64,000 bases of DNA from Ditylenchus dipsaci (Eukaryota; Nematoda; Chromadorea; Rhabditida; Anguinidae), in assembly GCA_004194705.1 (NCBI GenBank), contig SADC01001377.1, positions 186,001 to 250,000 of the forward strand. Reading direction: 5' to 3'. The first letter of the stretch is position 1. Every line of letters begins with the position of its first letter. Both the position numbers and the translations under genes were made by a program. Below are positions 32,269 through 43,393 of this stretch, in pieces. The notes below the pieces were generated by a model. That model saw only the letters and a list, made by a program, of their open reading frames with translations. It had not been told where the DNA came from and did no database searches.

Positions 32269-33013
32269 ATGCAATTAGTAGAAAACAGTGTCATCCTCTT
32301 TCACAACCTAAGCACATTCCATTATGCAGAATCTAGGTTTGTTTTTAAACTATCTTTTGAATGACTTCAATCTTACATAACTGTTAACTCTGGAATTCCT
32401 TTAATGCATTTCTAACAAACGTGGGTTTGATTACTTCACCTTTTTCAGATGGATGAAAGTGCAGATGCAGCACTGTCGCTGACTCTGTTCGAAAAAAACT
32501 TTGTGAACAAAATTAGTTCAGTTTTCTTTGGCCCAATCTGTATAAATAAACCCTCTAAAGCGTTTTTCCGGGCAATTAGACGTGAAAAAGTGATCAAAAT
32601 TTGAAAAAATTTGAAAATTTGAAAAAGGCATTTGAAAAAAAGCGTTCGGAGTTATAGCTTAGTGGCGTCTAAAATTTAGATTAGCAATCCAATTTATTTG
32701 GGCAATTTACTCGATATGGCTGCTAACAGTGTGTTTGCTCCTATACGGAGTATTGGCCAATCACCTGGCTTGTCTGCTTCCCAACATTTTCTTTTCGGTA
32801 AAAGCTTCGTATGCTTTATATTTTGAAAGCAAATTTTGAATAATTTAGATATTCTTGGTTGCAGTGATGCTTCCTGCTTTCATGGTTTTGCTAGCTTCTG
32901 TATCCTACACCATTTCCATAGTTATGTGTGCACTCACAATAATAATACTTACTCTATCCATCTTTTACGAGTGGAAATATATGAAGAGAATACAGTCGGA
33001 GAGCTTATTGTAA
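32269..33013 (+). CDS. Multi-span membrane protein, 3' exons
   Basis: The clearest exons are about 32701-32799 (AIYSIWLLTVCLLLYGVLAN then CLLPNIFFS, gtaaa donor) and 32851-33013 (IFLVAVMLPAFMVLLASVSY, TISIVMCALTIIILTLSIFY, EWKYMKRIQSESLL-stop). An earlier exon at 32269 (MQLVENSVILFHNLSTFHYA) follows TTTTAG. The frame through 32449-32520 is uncertain. Membrane topology and the short charged tail resemble the LAPTM-like gene at 16.7-18.7 kb. Unidentified otherwise. Confidence 0.5.
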
Positions 33014-33027
33014 TGCGATACACTTGA

Positions 33028-34152
33028 AATAAATATTTTAATATTTTCAAAAAAAATTTAAAAAACGACCAGCAAAATAAGAATCTTTGCGATTTTAATA
33101 ACAAAACCAGCAAATCAGATTCAGTAAAAGTCGTCAAAATCAAGGTTAAAAAGTGTTATCATCAACGAGGAACGATTTGAGTGGGTATCGGCTGATTGAG
33201 ATTCACAAAAATTAAATTGTCCAAAAAGGGCGGTGTAAAGATTTGGCGGAAATTCAAAATTTTTATTTCAAAAAAATAAGTAAGTAAAAAGTACCCAACT
33301 TAAGTAAAAATAGGTAAAAAGTACCCAACTTTATGTCCCAGACCCCGGAAAATATGCGTAAACTCTTTATTAGATACAACTTCCGTACGCTGGCCTATCC
33401 CCGAGCCTAAGGGCTAAGCCTAAACTTGTTGTTTGCAAGGGTAGTTATAGCAATTTTAAAAGGTCGGATTCTTGGGGGGGGGGGGATTTGTTCGCTACTA
33501 GTGCCGCTAATTTTTTTATTCCGCCAAGTTCTCGAAAAATGGCTCTGCTATATGATGATTTACAAAAGTTTGCACCTGTATATGATTTTGAATGCTTTTG
33601 GTAACACTTCTATGTAAAAAAATCGCGAAAATATCAATTTTCTTTGGGAGGTCTGTACTTTTTCCCAACATGTGCTCAAATTTTTTTAAAAAATATTAAT
33701 GACCTTTATTCACTTTTCAATTTTAAATCGAACAGAAAAATTATAAAATAATTTGCAGAAAAATAGAAAGTTTCCAAAGATTCGATTAAACTCATAAACT
33801 CATGACCCAATGGAAAAAAGCATTCCATCTGTGAATAATACTGTTAACGGAAAACTTCACACTGTACCATGAAAACAAGTTCAAAAAATCGTAATCCAAT
33901 CCTTTTGAACCGTTTGAAAAGCCGTTTAACTATAACTAAAAATAAACACATATTGCACAAAAGTTATTTATTAATCCGAAAAAAAAACATAAACTAACAA
34001 CCATTTGAATGACCGAATCTTTAAAACCATTTTTAATTGAGCAAAATTTGTGTAAGATCAATAATTGTGTGATAAGTTATTATCACTGATCACCAGTATA
34101 AAAAAACATCAGAAATAATATTTTTGGGAATGTAATGCTTTTTTGGAATGCT
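33028..34152. other. Intergenic, no gene seen
   Basis: AT-rich with a G12 run at about 33473-33486 and a tandem patch AAGTAAAAAGTACCCAACTT at 33280-33335. No exon supported. Confidence 0.4.
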
Positions 34153-37100
34153 TTAGAACTGGTGGACAACTATTTCTGAACGACCCGCAATGGCAGTGAT
34201 TGCCCATTTCCAATAACCTACAGCTGCGTGAGGTGTTTCACGGCGCGATTTAATCAATGCGCGCAGCTTAAATATTTTCTTAATTCAAAGCAAATTATTA
34301 ATATCAGAACCTGGAGAAGTGTTTCAGTGTTTTGGTCTGGTCCTGAAACCAAAAAATAATAAATAATTTAGCAATTTCGCAAACCGTGAGCATAATGAGT
34401 AGCTACTGCAAACTCCAAACTTGGGGTTGTTTCCGGATCAGGAGGTGAAGGGTTGTGCTAAAAAAAGTTTACATGGAATTTTAACTAGAACGTTTAAATA
34501 ATATCTTGATTTTATAATACTTACATTTTCTAGCAAAATCCACAAAGTTCTCTCCGTGGGTGCTTCAAATCCATACCCCAGGAAAACAAAGTAGGTGGAC
34601 TTTTGCACAAAATCGATCGGAGTAAAAGACCTAATATTTGACGATGACTTGAAACAGCAATTATATTATCAATAATTTTACAAGGCATGTAAACCCACCA
34701 CTATATTTTAAATCGATCTTAGCATTTTACCATGTTATTCGATGCGTTAAAGACTAAAAACAGACGCTTCCCTGAGTTTAACCACAAAAATTTTATTTTT
34801 TGTATGCTCTAGTTGCCAAACTGATTTTTATGAGGTTTTAAATCGTGAAAATCAGCTTGGGGAGCACGGCATCGAAAAATAAAAAAATTTTGGTCACCCA
34901 GACATAGCTATACGCCTGTTTTTCGTCTTTAGACTCTGAACTTCAGAGCATCTAAAAACATGGAAAACCAATAATAGCAACTTAAAATAAGGAGGGTTTG
35001 CAGTGAACAGTTCAAACGATTCTGTTGTTAGACATTTTTTTCACAAAGATTTGTCCTTTTTTGATCATCATTCTTCTTTTTTTTCAATCTTTCGAAAAGG
35101 TTTACAAACCAACTGAATTTTAGAATTTTTTATTGTATCATATTGTTTGTTGCGCAAGACGCAGTTTGAAGACACGAGAAATCTTTGAATTTGATAAATT
35201 TGGACTGCGCAAGCATTCTCAAGGCTGCTTATGAAACATGGAGAACTGTGAGGAAAAGTCAAATTAACCAAAATAGGAGTGAATTTTGTCGTTCTGCTAT
35301 CAATTACATCGATTTCCGTGAATAAAGTGTTTTAGCAATTTTTTCACTGAAATCGGTTTTGGAAAAAATTAGAGAACTTTCTATATGAATTCTTATGGAT
35401 ATAAAAGTTGGCATTCCTACCATTTTTTCAAAGTGTATCCATTGAGTGGTGTAACATGGTAAGATCTAAAAAATAAAATCTCCTAGACACACAATGAGCA
35501 GTCAAAATTTACATTTTGTCGGCTCCTCCTCGCACCAACAGTGTAATGTTTAGTTGATTTCCAGCAGGCTGTTGACGATCAATGATCCTAACAGACACTG
35601 GTTTGGGCATGCTCAAAGTGGCTGGCAGTGGAACCCAACGGGACTGGCTGAAGTGAAAAAATTTTAAAAGAAATCATATGTCAATAGTGCTAATTACTCA
35701 GGTGGAAATAATTCATGAATGGCAGTGTAGTAGGGCAGGCGACAGTACTCATCGTGGGTATGAGAGCAGTCTGGCTTGTCAGCACCCAAAACCACAAAAT
35801 GAAAGAGTTCATGTTGGCAAAAGATCTACCTTGCAAGAATGTGTGCGCGGGCAAATCATCAATGCCTCGGTAGTCTAGAGACTGAACAAAAAGACCGGTG
35901 TCAGTGGAGTTTAATTTGCCTCCAAAGTCATAAATGGTTCGCTTGGAGTGCTGAAGATTATTAAAGAAGAAATATATTTTTGTTCAGAAGTTTGAATACT
36001 ATGCTCACCAGAGCAATAATTCTCCTTAGCCTTGGCGAGGTTTCTAATAAACTTTTTTTTATAAAATGCTTATAAACAAGGTGAGTAATACCAGAATATC
36101 TGTAGGGTTCACCAATACGAGTGGTTGAAATCAAGACAATACCCAGCAAGGACAGGGCAAGTGAAGCTTTTAAGAAAAGTGTAGTTTTCTGCTCACGTAG
36201 ATAAGGTTATTCTAAAGAACTGAAATTTTGTTCGGCATAGACTGAAAAACGCTTACAGTGAACAGGAGGAATGTAAAGGCAGTCAACAGAGAAATGGGCA
36301 TCATAACAAACTCAGGACTAAAAACGTCATCCGGGTATTAGTTCAATATTTTCAAACTCTTGTTCATAAACTATAAATGTATGTAGATACTCACTTCACC
36401 AAATTTCCCAAGCGACCCATAACAGGAACAAAGAAGTCGAAGAAGAGCATTACACCATAACTAACAAATGCCAATACCAGAAAAAAGAAATTAGTTACGT
36501 TAGCGTAATTTTTTGAATAATCAAAATTTCTTACAGGTATCAAGCAAAAACATTGGGTGTAAAGAACCTAAAATCTTCCCATTTAACTAAAAATTTGCTA
36601 CGAAAAGATCAGGCTTACAACTCTTGGAGATACAACTAAATTTCATTCCAATATTTTATCTCATAAATATTGGGTTCAAAAGTACCCACCTTTAATGGCA
36701 CCAATTTTACCCAGTAAGAAAATTAAAGGATCACGTAGCACTAAAGCAGTTTTTGTACTAAAATTGAAAAAAAACAGACTTCAACTATGAAATCAAAGCT
36801 GAATACACTATCATACTCTTCCATAAGGTTGGCCTCCCCCGCTTTTTGGGGTGGGGGGAGATTAGACTAAAAAAATTTGCGGGGGGGAGAAGCGGGGGGG
36901 AGGTGGCCAATTTTTTTTGCGGGGGAGGAGCGGGGGGGGGGGGAGGAAGCTGTGAGCGGGGGGCAGTGGCGGGGGGTGCCTGATTAATTTACAAGCCTCG
37001 GGACTGAAAATTTTTGAAACAGCAGTCTAGAATGAATCTGAAGGCTTTTGAAACACTTCTGAAGTCAAAGCTACAATATTGCCACTCCTCTGGTGCGATA

Positions 37101-39644
37101 AATCTTGACCCTTCTCGGCTGCTGTTCTGAAAATGACATCATCCGAGAGTTTTTTTCGACGGGGATTTTTTGCGGGGGGTGACGGGGGGGTCATTTTGGG
37201 AGCGGGGGGGGGAGAAACGGGGGGGGAGGTGGCCAATTTTTTTTTGCGGGGGGGAGGAGCGGGGGGAGGTATAAGGAAAATTTGGTCAAAAAGCGGGGGG
37301 GAGCGGGGGGGAGGTATAAGGAAAATTTGGTCAAAAAGCGGGGGGAGCGGGGGGAGGTATAAGGAAAATTTGGTCAAAAAGCGGGGGGGAGGGGGGGGGG
37401 GGGGTGGAGGGAGGGAGGGAAGGAGGCCAACCCTACTCTTCAACTCTTTTTAAGGGCCAAATTTTTTCTGGCCAGCTTCGACTTTTCAGTTTGAGTGAAA
37501 TTTAATTGAACTGACTCACATGGAAAAATGACATGAATCAGAATAAAGAAAGCGCTGGCTAGACCCTTGGCAGTCATACCCATTAACACTATAGACCAGA
37601 TTGCTAGGACCGAATCATAGTGAAACATTTCAGCGTTTATGCCCTGAATCGAAAATATCGCCATAAGTTATTGCCTGGGAGTTTTTTGCAAGAACCTTGT
37701 ATTGCTTTTCGGCCACGAAAGCATGTGTCCAGAAGCCAACAATGATCATTGGAACAATCTAGAATGAGAATATTCTAAATACCCAGAAGTAAATTCAAAA
37801 TTAAATTTCACATAGAATGGAAATACTAATTCAGGACAGGCGTACCAAAACATGGTCAAGTTAAAAAGGTAGACATAGCCGACCAGGGCACATCCAGCTA
37901 GCAGCATGGATACTTCATAAACGACATTTTGATTAAATACCGAGTAATGAAACACGAAAAAACCCTACAAATGCAATGCCATGATGAGAAAAGGCAGACA
38001 ACAGATCATTGACTGTGTACACTTCGGAGTGAAGTCGGAAGGCAATCAAAGCCCAGACCAAAAGCGAAGCACAGATGTTGACTATGGCTCCTAAATACAG
38101 CTGTCCTCTATTTTGAATCGGCTGTAAGTGAAATTCTTGCCATGGCCAACTTCGTAGAATACAGTATAAAGACCCACTAAAATGACAGATGGTTAGCTTG
38201 GTTTAGAATCCAAAACTGCTCCTAAAAGCATACTAATGTCATAGAACACCCTAGAAAAGGTCACGAAAATGGCTTTGAAGAAAAAAAATTTAGGTAACAT
38301 TTGACCAACCATTTATTTCCTTCATCGAAATTTGCTGAAAATTTATCAGTTACTATTAAAAAACAGACTTTTCGATACAAACCTGGCTGTTTTAGATATG
38401 GACTTTTAATCAATGCCTTTGCAAGAGCTGAAAAGTCTACAGTAACAAGGCGATACAATTATGATCTTCTGACCTAGGATATTTTCACCACTTCTTTGGA
38501 TAGCGCCCTCGTCGATGAACTCTAAAAAGCAAAATATATAAATCACGAAATGATATTCATTTAATTGCACCTGGTTTGTCAAATTCCGTATGATAAACCC
38601 ACCCGTTTCTGATATAGGCAATGTCAAGTCCTGAACAAAATGAATTTTAGTCTTATTCACAGCATACGCAAGGATGTTATTATTGGTTAAAGCCCCAAAA
38701 CGTCATTTTACCTACACCTTTTTCGCCTGGATACGTGCCTGACTGTACCTGATATTCTTCCATGGTCGCGAAACACCTAAAAATAAAGGTACATATAAAG
38801 TTGGCATTAAATATGCTAAAACTAAAATCCTACTCTAAAATCAGTGTCCGAAGGGATTACATTAGATTGGAACACCTAAAGCCAGTCTAGTATATATTTT
38901 CAATCATCATTTAAGACAAATTATAGACTTCTTGAGCAATAACAGTAGAATGAGGGTATGGCACTGAGTCAAGATAAGTTTTTAGAAGCCAGGAATCGCC
39001 TGGTCCTGCCTGTAGAAATAATAATAATAAGCGGTGTCAATGAATAAGCAGGTCACCTGAAAAAGGATTTCGCGACCCCTAAAAACGTAACATATTATTT
39101 TCTGGATGTGTTAGTGAATCCAATCAACGGTGCAAACCTGCTCCAGTCCCCTCAAGATTTATAAAAGCTCTTATAAAATGTCTCCATTCTAAATGTCACC
39201 CTATCTTGAAAAATTTTTGGAAGAAAGAAAGTTATTACTGTGCTGGGTTATGAAACCTGAAAATGCATATTTAAAATTCTGATCTATGACAGCAGTAATA
39301 TCACACACCATGAGAAGCTTGCAGAAAATTTTCTTCTGCTATAAACCAATCAATGGTTAAACAGTTGTAAAACATTATTATAATTGCAACGGACCTCCAT
39401 TGAACAAGAAAATAATATCATGCTCTAAGGGTACTTTGGTGTGCGCCAGAACCTCTAAAATATCAACCATAATGGCACATGAAACCTGGAATTTTCATAA
39501 ATAATTCGTTTTATTCTGAATTTGCAACAAATTTATTACAGCATCATCTGTTGCGCCTGGAGTATCAGGTAAAGTATCGAAATGGCAATTTAAAAGTATG
39601 GAATGTTTGGATGGTGAAGCGGAAGGTCCGATTCTCACTACGAC
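34153..39644 (-). CDS. ERMP1-like M28 metallopeptidase of the ER, 5' part missing
   Basis: Zinc exopeptidase of the M28 family fused to a multi-span membrane domain, as in endoplasmic reticulum metallopeptidase 1. Exons from 39644 downward give [38 protein letters not shown] (ligands His and Asp), [17 protein letters not shown] (Glu pair), [54 protein letters not shown] (Asp) and [18 protein letters not shown] (His), then [16 protein letters not shown]. All five expected zinc ligands are present. From 38.1 kb down come membrane exons ([78 protein letters not shown]). The luminal C-terminal part follows ([18 protein letters not shown]) and ends [21 protein letters not shown] at 34153. Roughly the first 150 residues, including the first membrane span, are not found upstream; 39.66-39.96 kb shows no matching exon. 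Confidence 0.9.
34735..34930. repeat. MITE-like inverted repeat in ERMP1-like intron
   Basis: AAAGACTAAAAACAGACG at 34752 pairs with CTGTTTTTCGTCTTTAGA near 34915. AACCACAAAAATTTTATTTT pairs with AAAATAAAAAAATTTTGGT, and GCCAAACTGATTTTTATGAG partly pairs with GAAAATCAGCTTGGG in the loop region. Confidence 0.6.
36822..37432. repeat. G-rich element in ERMP1-like intron (many G6-G12 runs)
   Basis: The block is bounded by AAGGTTGGCCTCCCC on the left and GGAGGCCAACCCT on the right, an inverted pair. Inside, the plus strand holds dozens of G-runs. From about 37260 there are three copies of a 44-50 bp unit GGAGGTATAAGGAAAATTTG with GTCAAAAAGCGGGG. 37020-37140 contains a non-G-rich piece. The long Gly or Pro-rich frames across it are artefacts. 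The strand asymmetry (G-rich plus, C-rich minus and hence transcript of the host gene C-rich) is strong. Confidence 0.85.
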
Positions 39645-39659
39645 CTAAAAGAGCATTGT

Positions 39660-39970
39660 CAGATTTTTATTAGAGCGAAATATTGAGTTTTTGTGTCATT
39701 TCGGTTTTGCATGTTAGCTTTTTGAGACTTTTGTTCCTTGATTATCGTGGCTACTTTGGTGGTATGGCTGAAAATCGGATGTGCTTCAAGTCGCTTGTAG
39801 CAATCATAATGACCGCGATAAGCGAAAATCGGACAGCGTCCCTTCCCCCGTCTTGGCGTTTTTTGCCGGCCGTCAAACCGGCCGTCTTATTTTTTTCGTC
39901 CATAGTCAACTTTTTCCCGCCGGCCATCGGCCGCCAGTCCTTGTTGCAAAGTGGATGTTGTATGGATAAT
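39660..39970. other. GC-rich CCGGCCGTC patch, no exon found
   Basis: 39835-39945 holds several CGGCCGTC and GCCGGCC palindromic words, close in style to 48950-49140. This is where the 5' exons of the ERMP1-like gene would be expected, but no matching frame is present. Confidence 0.4.
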
Positions 39971-40027
39971 CAATGGTTGAAAATTCATTCTTGAAGCTCC
40001 AGTATTAGGATATAAAAGAGCTATAGT

Positions 40028-40192
40028 TTAAGTGGCATATTTTGAGTTATAACCGAATACTTCAATATTTGGGATGAACGCTGCTAAAGGACTTTTACAG
40101 AGCGGGCATTGAATTTCCTGTTCCCGATGCTTTTTAGCGATGTGCTCACTGGAACTGAGCGAAAATATTTCCTGCTTAAGTTTCGGATGCCC
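40028..40192 (-). CDS. Last exon of a gene with a C-terminal CPLC motif
   Basis: After an acceptor CTTTTAG the minus strand reads GHPKLKQEIFSLSSSEHIAK, KHREQEIQCPLCKSPL and AAFIPNIEVFGYNSKYAT-stop. The His and CPLC spacing resembles the end of a RING-type zinc domain, as in some E3 ubiquitin ligases, but only this exon is seen and the rest would lie beyond the 40.2-44 kb repeats or be lost. The frame is open with clean splice acceptor. Identification is tentative. Confidence 0.45.
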   Translation of the reverse strand, partial: GHPKLKQEIFSLSSSEHIAKKHREQEIQCPLCKSPLAAFIPNIEVFGYNSKYAT

Positions 40193-40211
40193 CTAAAAGG
40201 CTGAAAACGAC

Positions 40212-40385
40212 AGTCATTAAACATAGTTTTGTTAACTGGGGCCTACCGCATAAAAAAACTCTGGTATGCATATGTTTTTATGCATCCAGAGTCACTTTCG
40301 AGTGATTTGTGTCTAAGGTATGTGAGTGTGCGCATCTCAACTCCAAGCCCCCAAGCACCCTTCGTGGCAGGGGGCTTGAGAGTTG
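40212..40385. repeat. GGGGCCTA/TGTGTCTAAGG repeat family, copy 3
   Basis: TTAACTGGGGCCTACCGCAT, ATGCATCCAGAGTCAC and TGTGTCTAAGGTATGTGAGT match the copies at 23330 and 47405. The right end continues directly into a CACCCACACC minisatellite. Confidence 0.65.
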
Positions 40386-40411
40386 AGCTACGTTCACATA
40401 ACCCGAAATCT

Positions 40412-40605
40412 CGCACCCACACCCGCACCCACACTCGCACCCACACCGCACCCACACTCGTGTTCACAATTGGTTTGAAAATCCCGCACTCACACTCAGA
40501 CCCACACCCGCACCCACACCCTGTTCACAATAAAAATTTTGAAAATCCTGCACTCGCACTCAGACCCACACCCGCACTCACACCCTATTCACAATGAGAT
40601 TTTGA
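40412..40605. repeat. CACACCCGCACC minisatellite
   Basis: Six-bp steps of CACACC/CGCACC with interspersed TTCACAAT words. Three larger units of about 66 bp (CACTCAGACCCACACCCGCA, then TTCACAATAAAAATTTTGAA) recur. The inverse sequence is present at 45640-45770. Confidence 0.8.
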
Positions 40606-40990
40606 AATCTGACACTCAATGAACCTAGTAGTCGTGAATTGAGTTGTGTTCTAGATAATTTATCGGCGAATTACTGCTTCTTTTCTTGTTATTCATATAC
40701 CTTTTCCCTTTGCTATGTTTATCCGTAACTATTTATCTATGGACATCAAATACATAATTTATCCGTCATAATCTGTCAATGTATAATTTCAGGTATTTTG
40801 ACATCTCCATCGCCATTCAAGCAATATGGCTAGTTGGAAAAGGAAGAATGTGAGCGGTGACGATCTCAAAGCAGAGGAAGAATTGGAAAGCAAGCTAATC
40901 GGTATCGTCTTCCTCTATCCAATTCTGTAGGAGATGTGCCATTCGGAGTACAAGAAGCAAGTATTGAAGGGAGCCGTCTGGGAAAAAATC

Positions 40991-42065
40991 GGCTAGGGGA
41001 AACTTGCCAAAAACGAAATTTGCCAAATACGAAATTTGCCAAAATGAAATTTGCCAAAACGAAATTTGCCAAATCGAAATGCGCCAAAACGAAATATGCC
41101 AAAACGAAATTTGCCGAAACGAAATTTGGCCAACGAACCAACAGGGGGGACCAAGGCAGTTTTTACGTTTTTTTCGAAACTGTGTCCTAACCACCTAAAA
41201 CCACCCCAAACAACCAAAAACCACCTAAAACAGCAAAAACCACCCAAAATCACACTAACAAACCAAAACACCCCAAACCACCCGAAACCATCCAAAACTA
41301 CACTAAACAAAAATTTTGCGGGAATTTGAATTTTTAGTCTGAACCAACCAAACCAAGTGGTCGTCCACTTGGATCAAAAATTTTTTTACGTTTTCGGGTT
41401 CCAAAACCTATTTTCTGGACTAATTCGTGCACGCTGAACATGGTTTGACAGTGGCAAAATGCCGTTTTCTCAGTTATTTTTTGAGTTTTGGCAAATAATT
41501 GATTTTACCAAAATCAATTATTCCCCAAAACTCAAAAATTTCTTCATAAAACGTGATTTAACCACTGTCAAACCGTGTTCAGCGTGCACGAATAAGTCCA
41601 GAAAATAGGTTTTGGAACCCAAAACGTAAAAAAAATTCGATCCAAGTCGACGACCACTTGGTTTGGTTGGTTCAGACTAAAAATTTAAATAAAATTTATA
41701 AATTTAAATTTTTGTTTGGTGAAGTTTTGAATGGTTTTTGGTGGTTTTTGGTGTTCTGGGTGATTTTGTGTGATTTTGAATGGTTTTGGGTGATTTTGGA
41801 TGGTTTTCGCTGGTTTGGGGTGATTTAGGTGGTTAGGACAGTTAGGACACAATTTCGAAAATTTTGAAAAATACGTAAAAACTGCCTTGGTCCCCCCTGT
41901 TGGTTCGTTGGCCAAATTTCGTTTCGGTAAATTTCGTTTTGGCATATTTCGTTTTGGCGCATTTCGATTTGGCAAATTTCGTTTTGGCAAATTTCGTTTT
42001 GGCAAATTTCGTTTTGGCAAAACATACGTTCGGCAAATTTCGTTTTTGGCAAGTTTCCCCTAGCC
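40991..42065. mobile_element. Foldback element 1, GGCTAGGGGAAACTTGCC ends, in MADF exon
   Basis: A 1.07-kb near-palindrome. Each arm begins GGCTAGGGGAAACTTGCC, then about 8 tandem copies of a 14-bp unit (AACGAAATTTGCCA), then CCAACAGGGGGGACCAAGGC, then a run of CCACCTAAAACCACC-type short repeats, and in the centre a hairpin with CAAGTGGTCGTCCACTTGG ends. It is flanked by AAAAAATC on both sides (40983-40990 and 42066-42073), an 8-bp target duplication. Removing the element and one repeat restores a continuous MADF exon. The MPKRNL-type frames are repeat artefacts. Confidence 0.92.
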
Positions 42066-42338
42066 AAAAAATCGGGAAGGAGCTTGGGAAAATTAGTCTT
42101 TTATCATAAAATAGCGATCATTATTTTTCTCTCTTTCACAGGCAAGGATGAGGTCGCTGTGCTTTGGAAGAACCTTCGCAGGTACTACAGAACGCAAAAA
42201 GACAAGAAGGCGAGTGGAAGTGCGGCAATGCTCCAGGCAAAATAGGGTACACTACGGCAGAATGAAATTTTTTGATGCAAGCCTAGATGTCCGAGAGTCT
42301 CACAGTTCGACCCTGGATACGGTTTCAAGTGGTATAGG

Positions 42339-43393
42339 GGCTAGGGGAAACTTGCCAAAAACGAAATTTGCCAAATACGAAATTTGCCAAAACGAAATTT
42401 GCCAAAACGAAATTTGCCAAATCGAAATGCGCCAAAACGAAATATGCCAAAACGAAATTTGCCGAAACGAAATTTGGCCAACGAACCAACAGGGGGGACC
42501 AAGGCAGTTTTTACGTTTTTTTCGAAATTTTCGAAACTGTGTCCTAACCACCTAAAACCACCCAAACAAGCAAAAACCACCTAAAACAGCAAAAACCACC
42601 CAAAATCACACTAAACAACCCAAACACCCCAACCACCCCAAACCATCCAAAACTACACCAAGCTTATTTGAATTTTTAGTATTTGAATTTGTTTTTATTT
42701 GAATTTGAATTTTAGTCTGAACCAACCAAACCAAGTGGTCGTCCACTTTGATCAAAAATTTTTTTTACGTTTTCGGGTTCCAAAACCTATTTTCTGGACT
42801 AATTCGTGCACGCTGAACATGGTTTGACAGTGGCAAAATGCCGTTTTCTCAGTTATTTTTGAGATTTGGCAAATAATTGATTTACCAAAATCAATTATTC
42901 CCCAAAACTCAAAAATTTCTTCAAAAAAACCTGAATTTACCACTGTCAAACCATGTTCAGCGTGCACAAATTAGTCCAGAAAATAGGATTGTAATCCAAA
43001 AACGTAAAAAAAAAATTCGATCCAAGTCGACGACCACTTGGTTTGGTTGGTTCAGACTGAAAATTTAAATTAAATTTATATAATTTATTAATTATAATTT
43101 ATTAAATTTAAAATTTTGTTTAGTGAAGTTTTGAAAGGTTTGGTGTGATTTTGTGTGGTTTGGGTGATTTTGGATGGTTTTCGCTGGTTTGGGGTGGTTT
43201 AGTTGGTTAGGACACAATTTCGAAAATTTAAAAAAAACGTAAAAACTGCCTTGGTCCCCTGTTGGTTCGTGGCCAAATTTCGCTTTGGCAAATTTCGTAT
43301 GGCATATTTCGTTTTGGCGCATTTCGATTTGGCAAATTTCGTTTTGGCAAAACATACGTTTGGCAAATTTCGTTTTTGGCAAGTTCCCTAGCC
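42339..43393. mobile_element. Foldback element 2, same family, in MADF exon
   Basis: Same architecture as element 1: GGCTAGGGGAAACTTGCC, tandem AACGAAATTTGCCA units, ACCAAGGC block, central hairpin and mirrored right arm ending GGCAAGTTCCCTAGCC. Flanking repeats are GTATAGG (42332-42338 and 43394-43400), at least 7 bp. The right arm is shortened and has more single-base losses than the left, so the copies are not identical. Confidence 0.9.

Noticed and set aside
37027..37453. Long Pro-rich and Gly-rich frames on both strands
   Set aside because: They are translations of the G-run block; both strands stay open because of base composition, and the frames cross no splice sites.
40991..43393. 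CRISPR-like array
   Set aside because: Units are directly adjacent with no unique spacers, arms are inverted, and the genome is eukaryotic.
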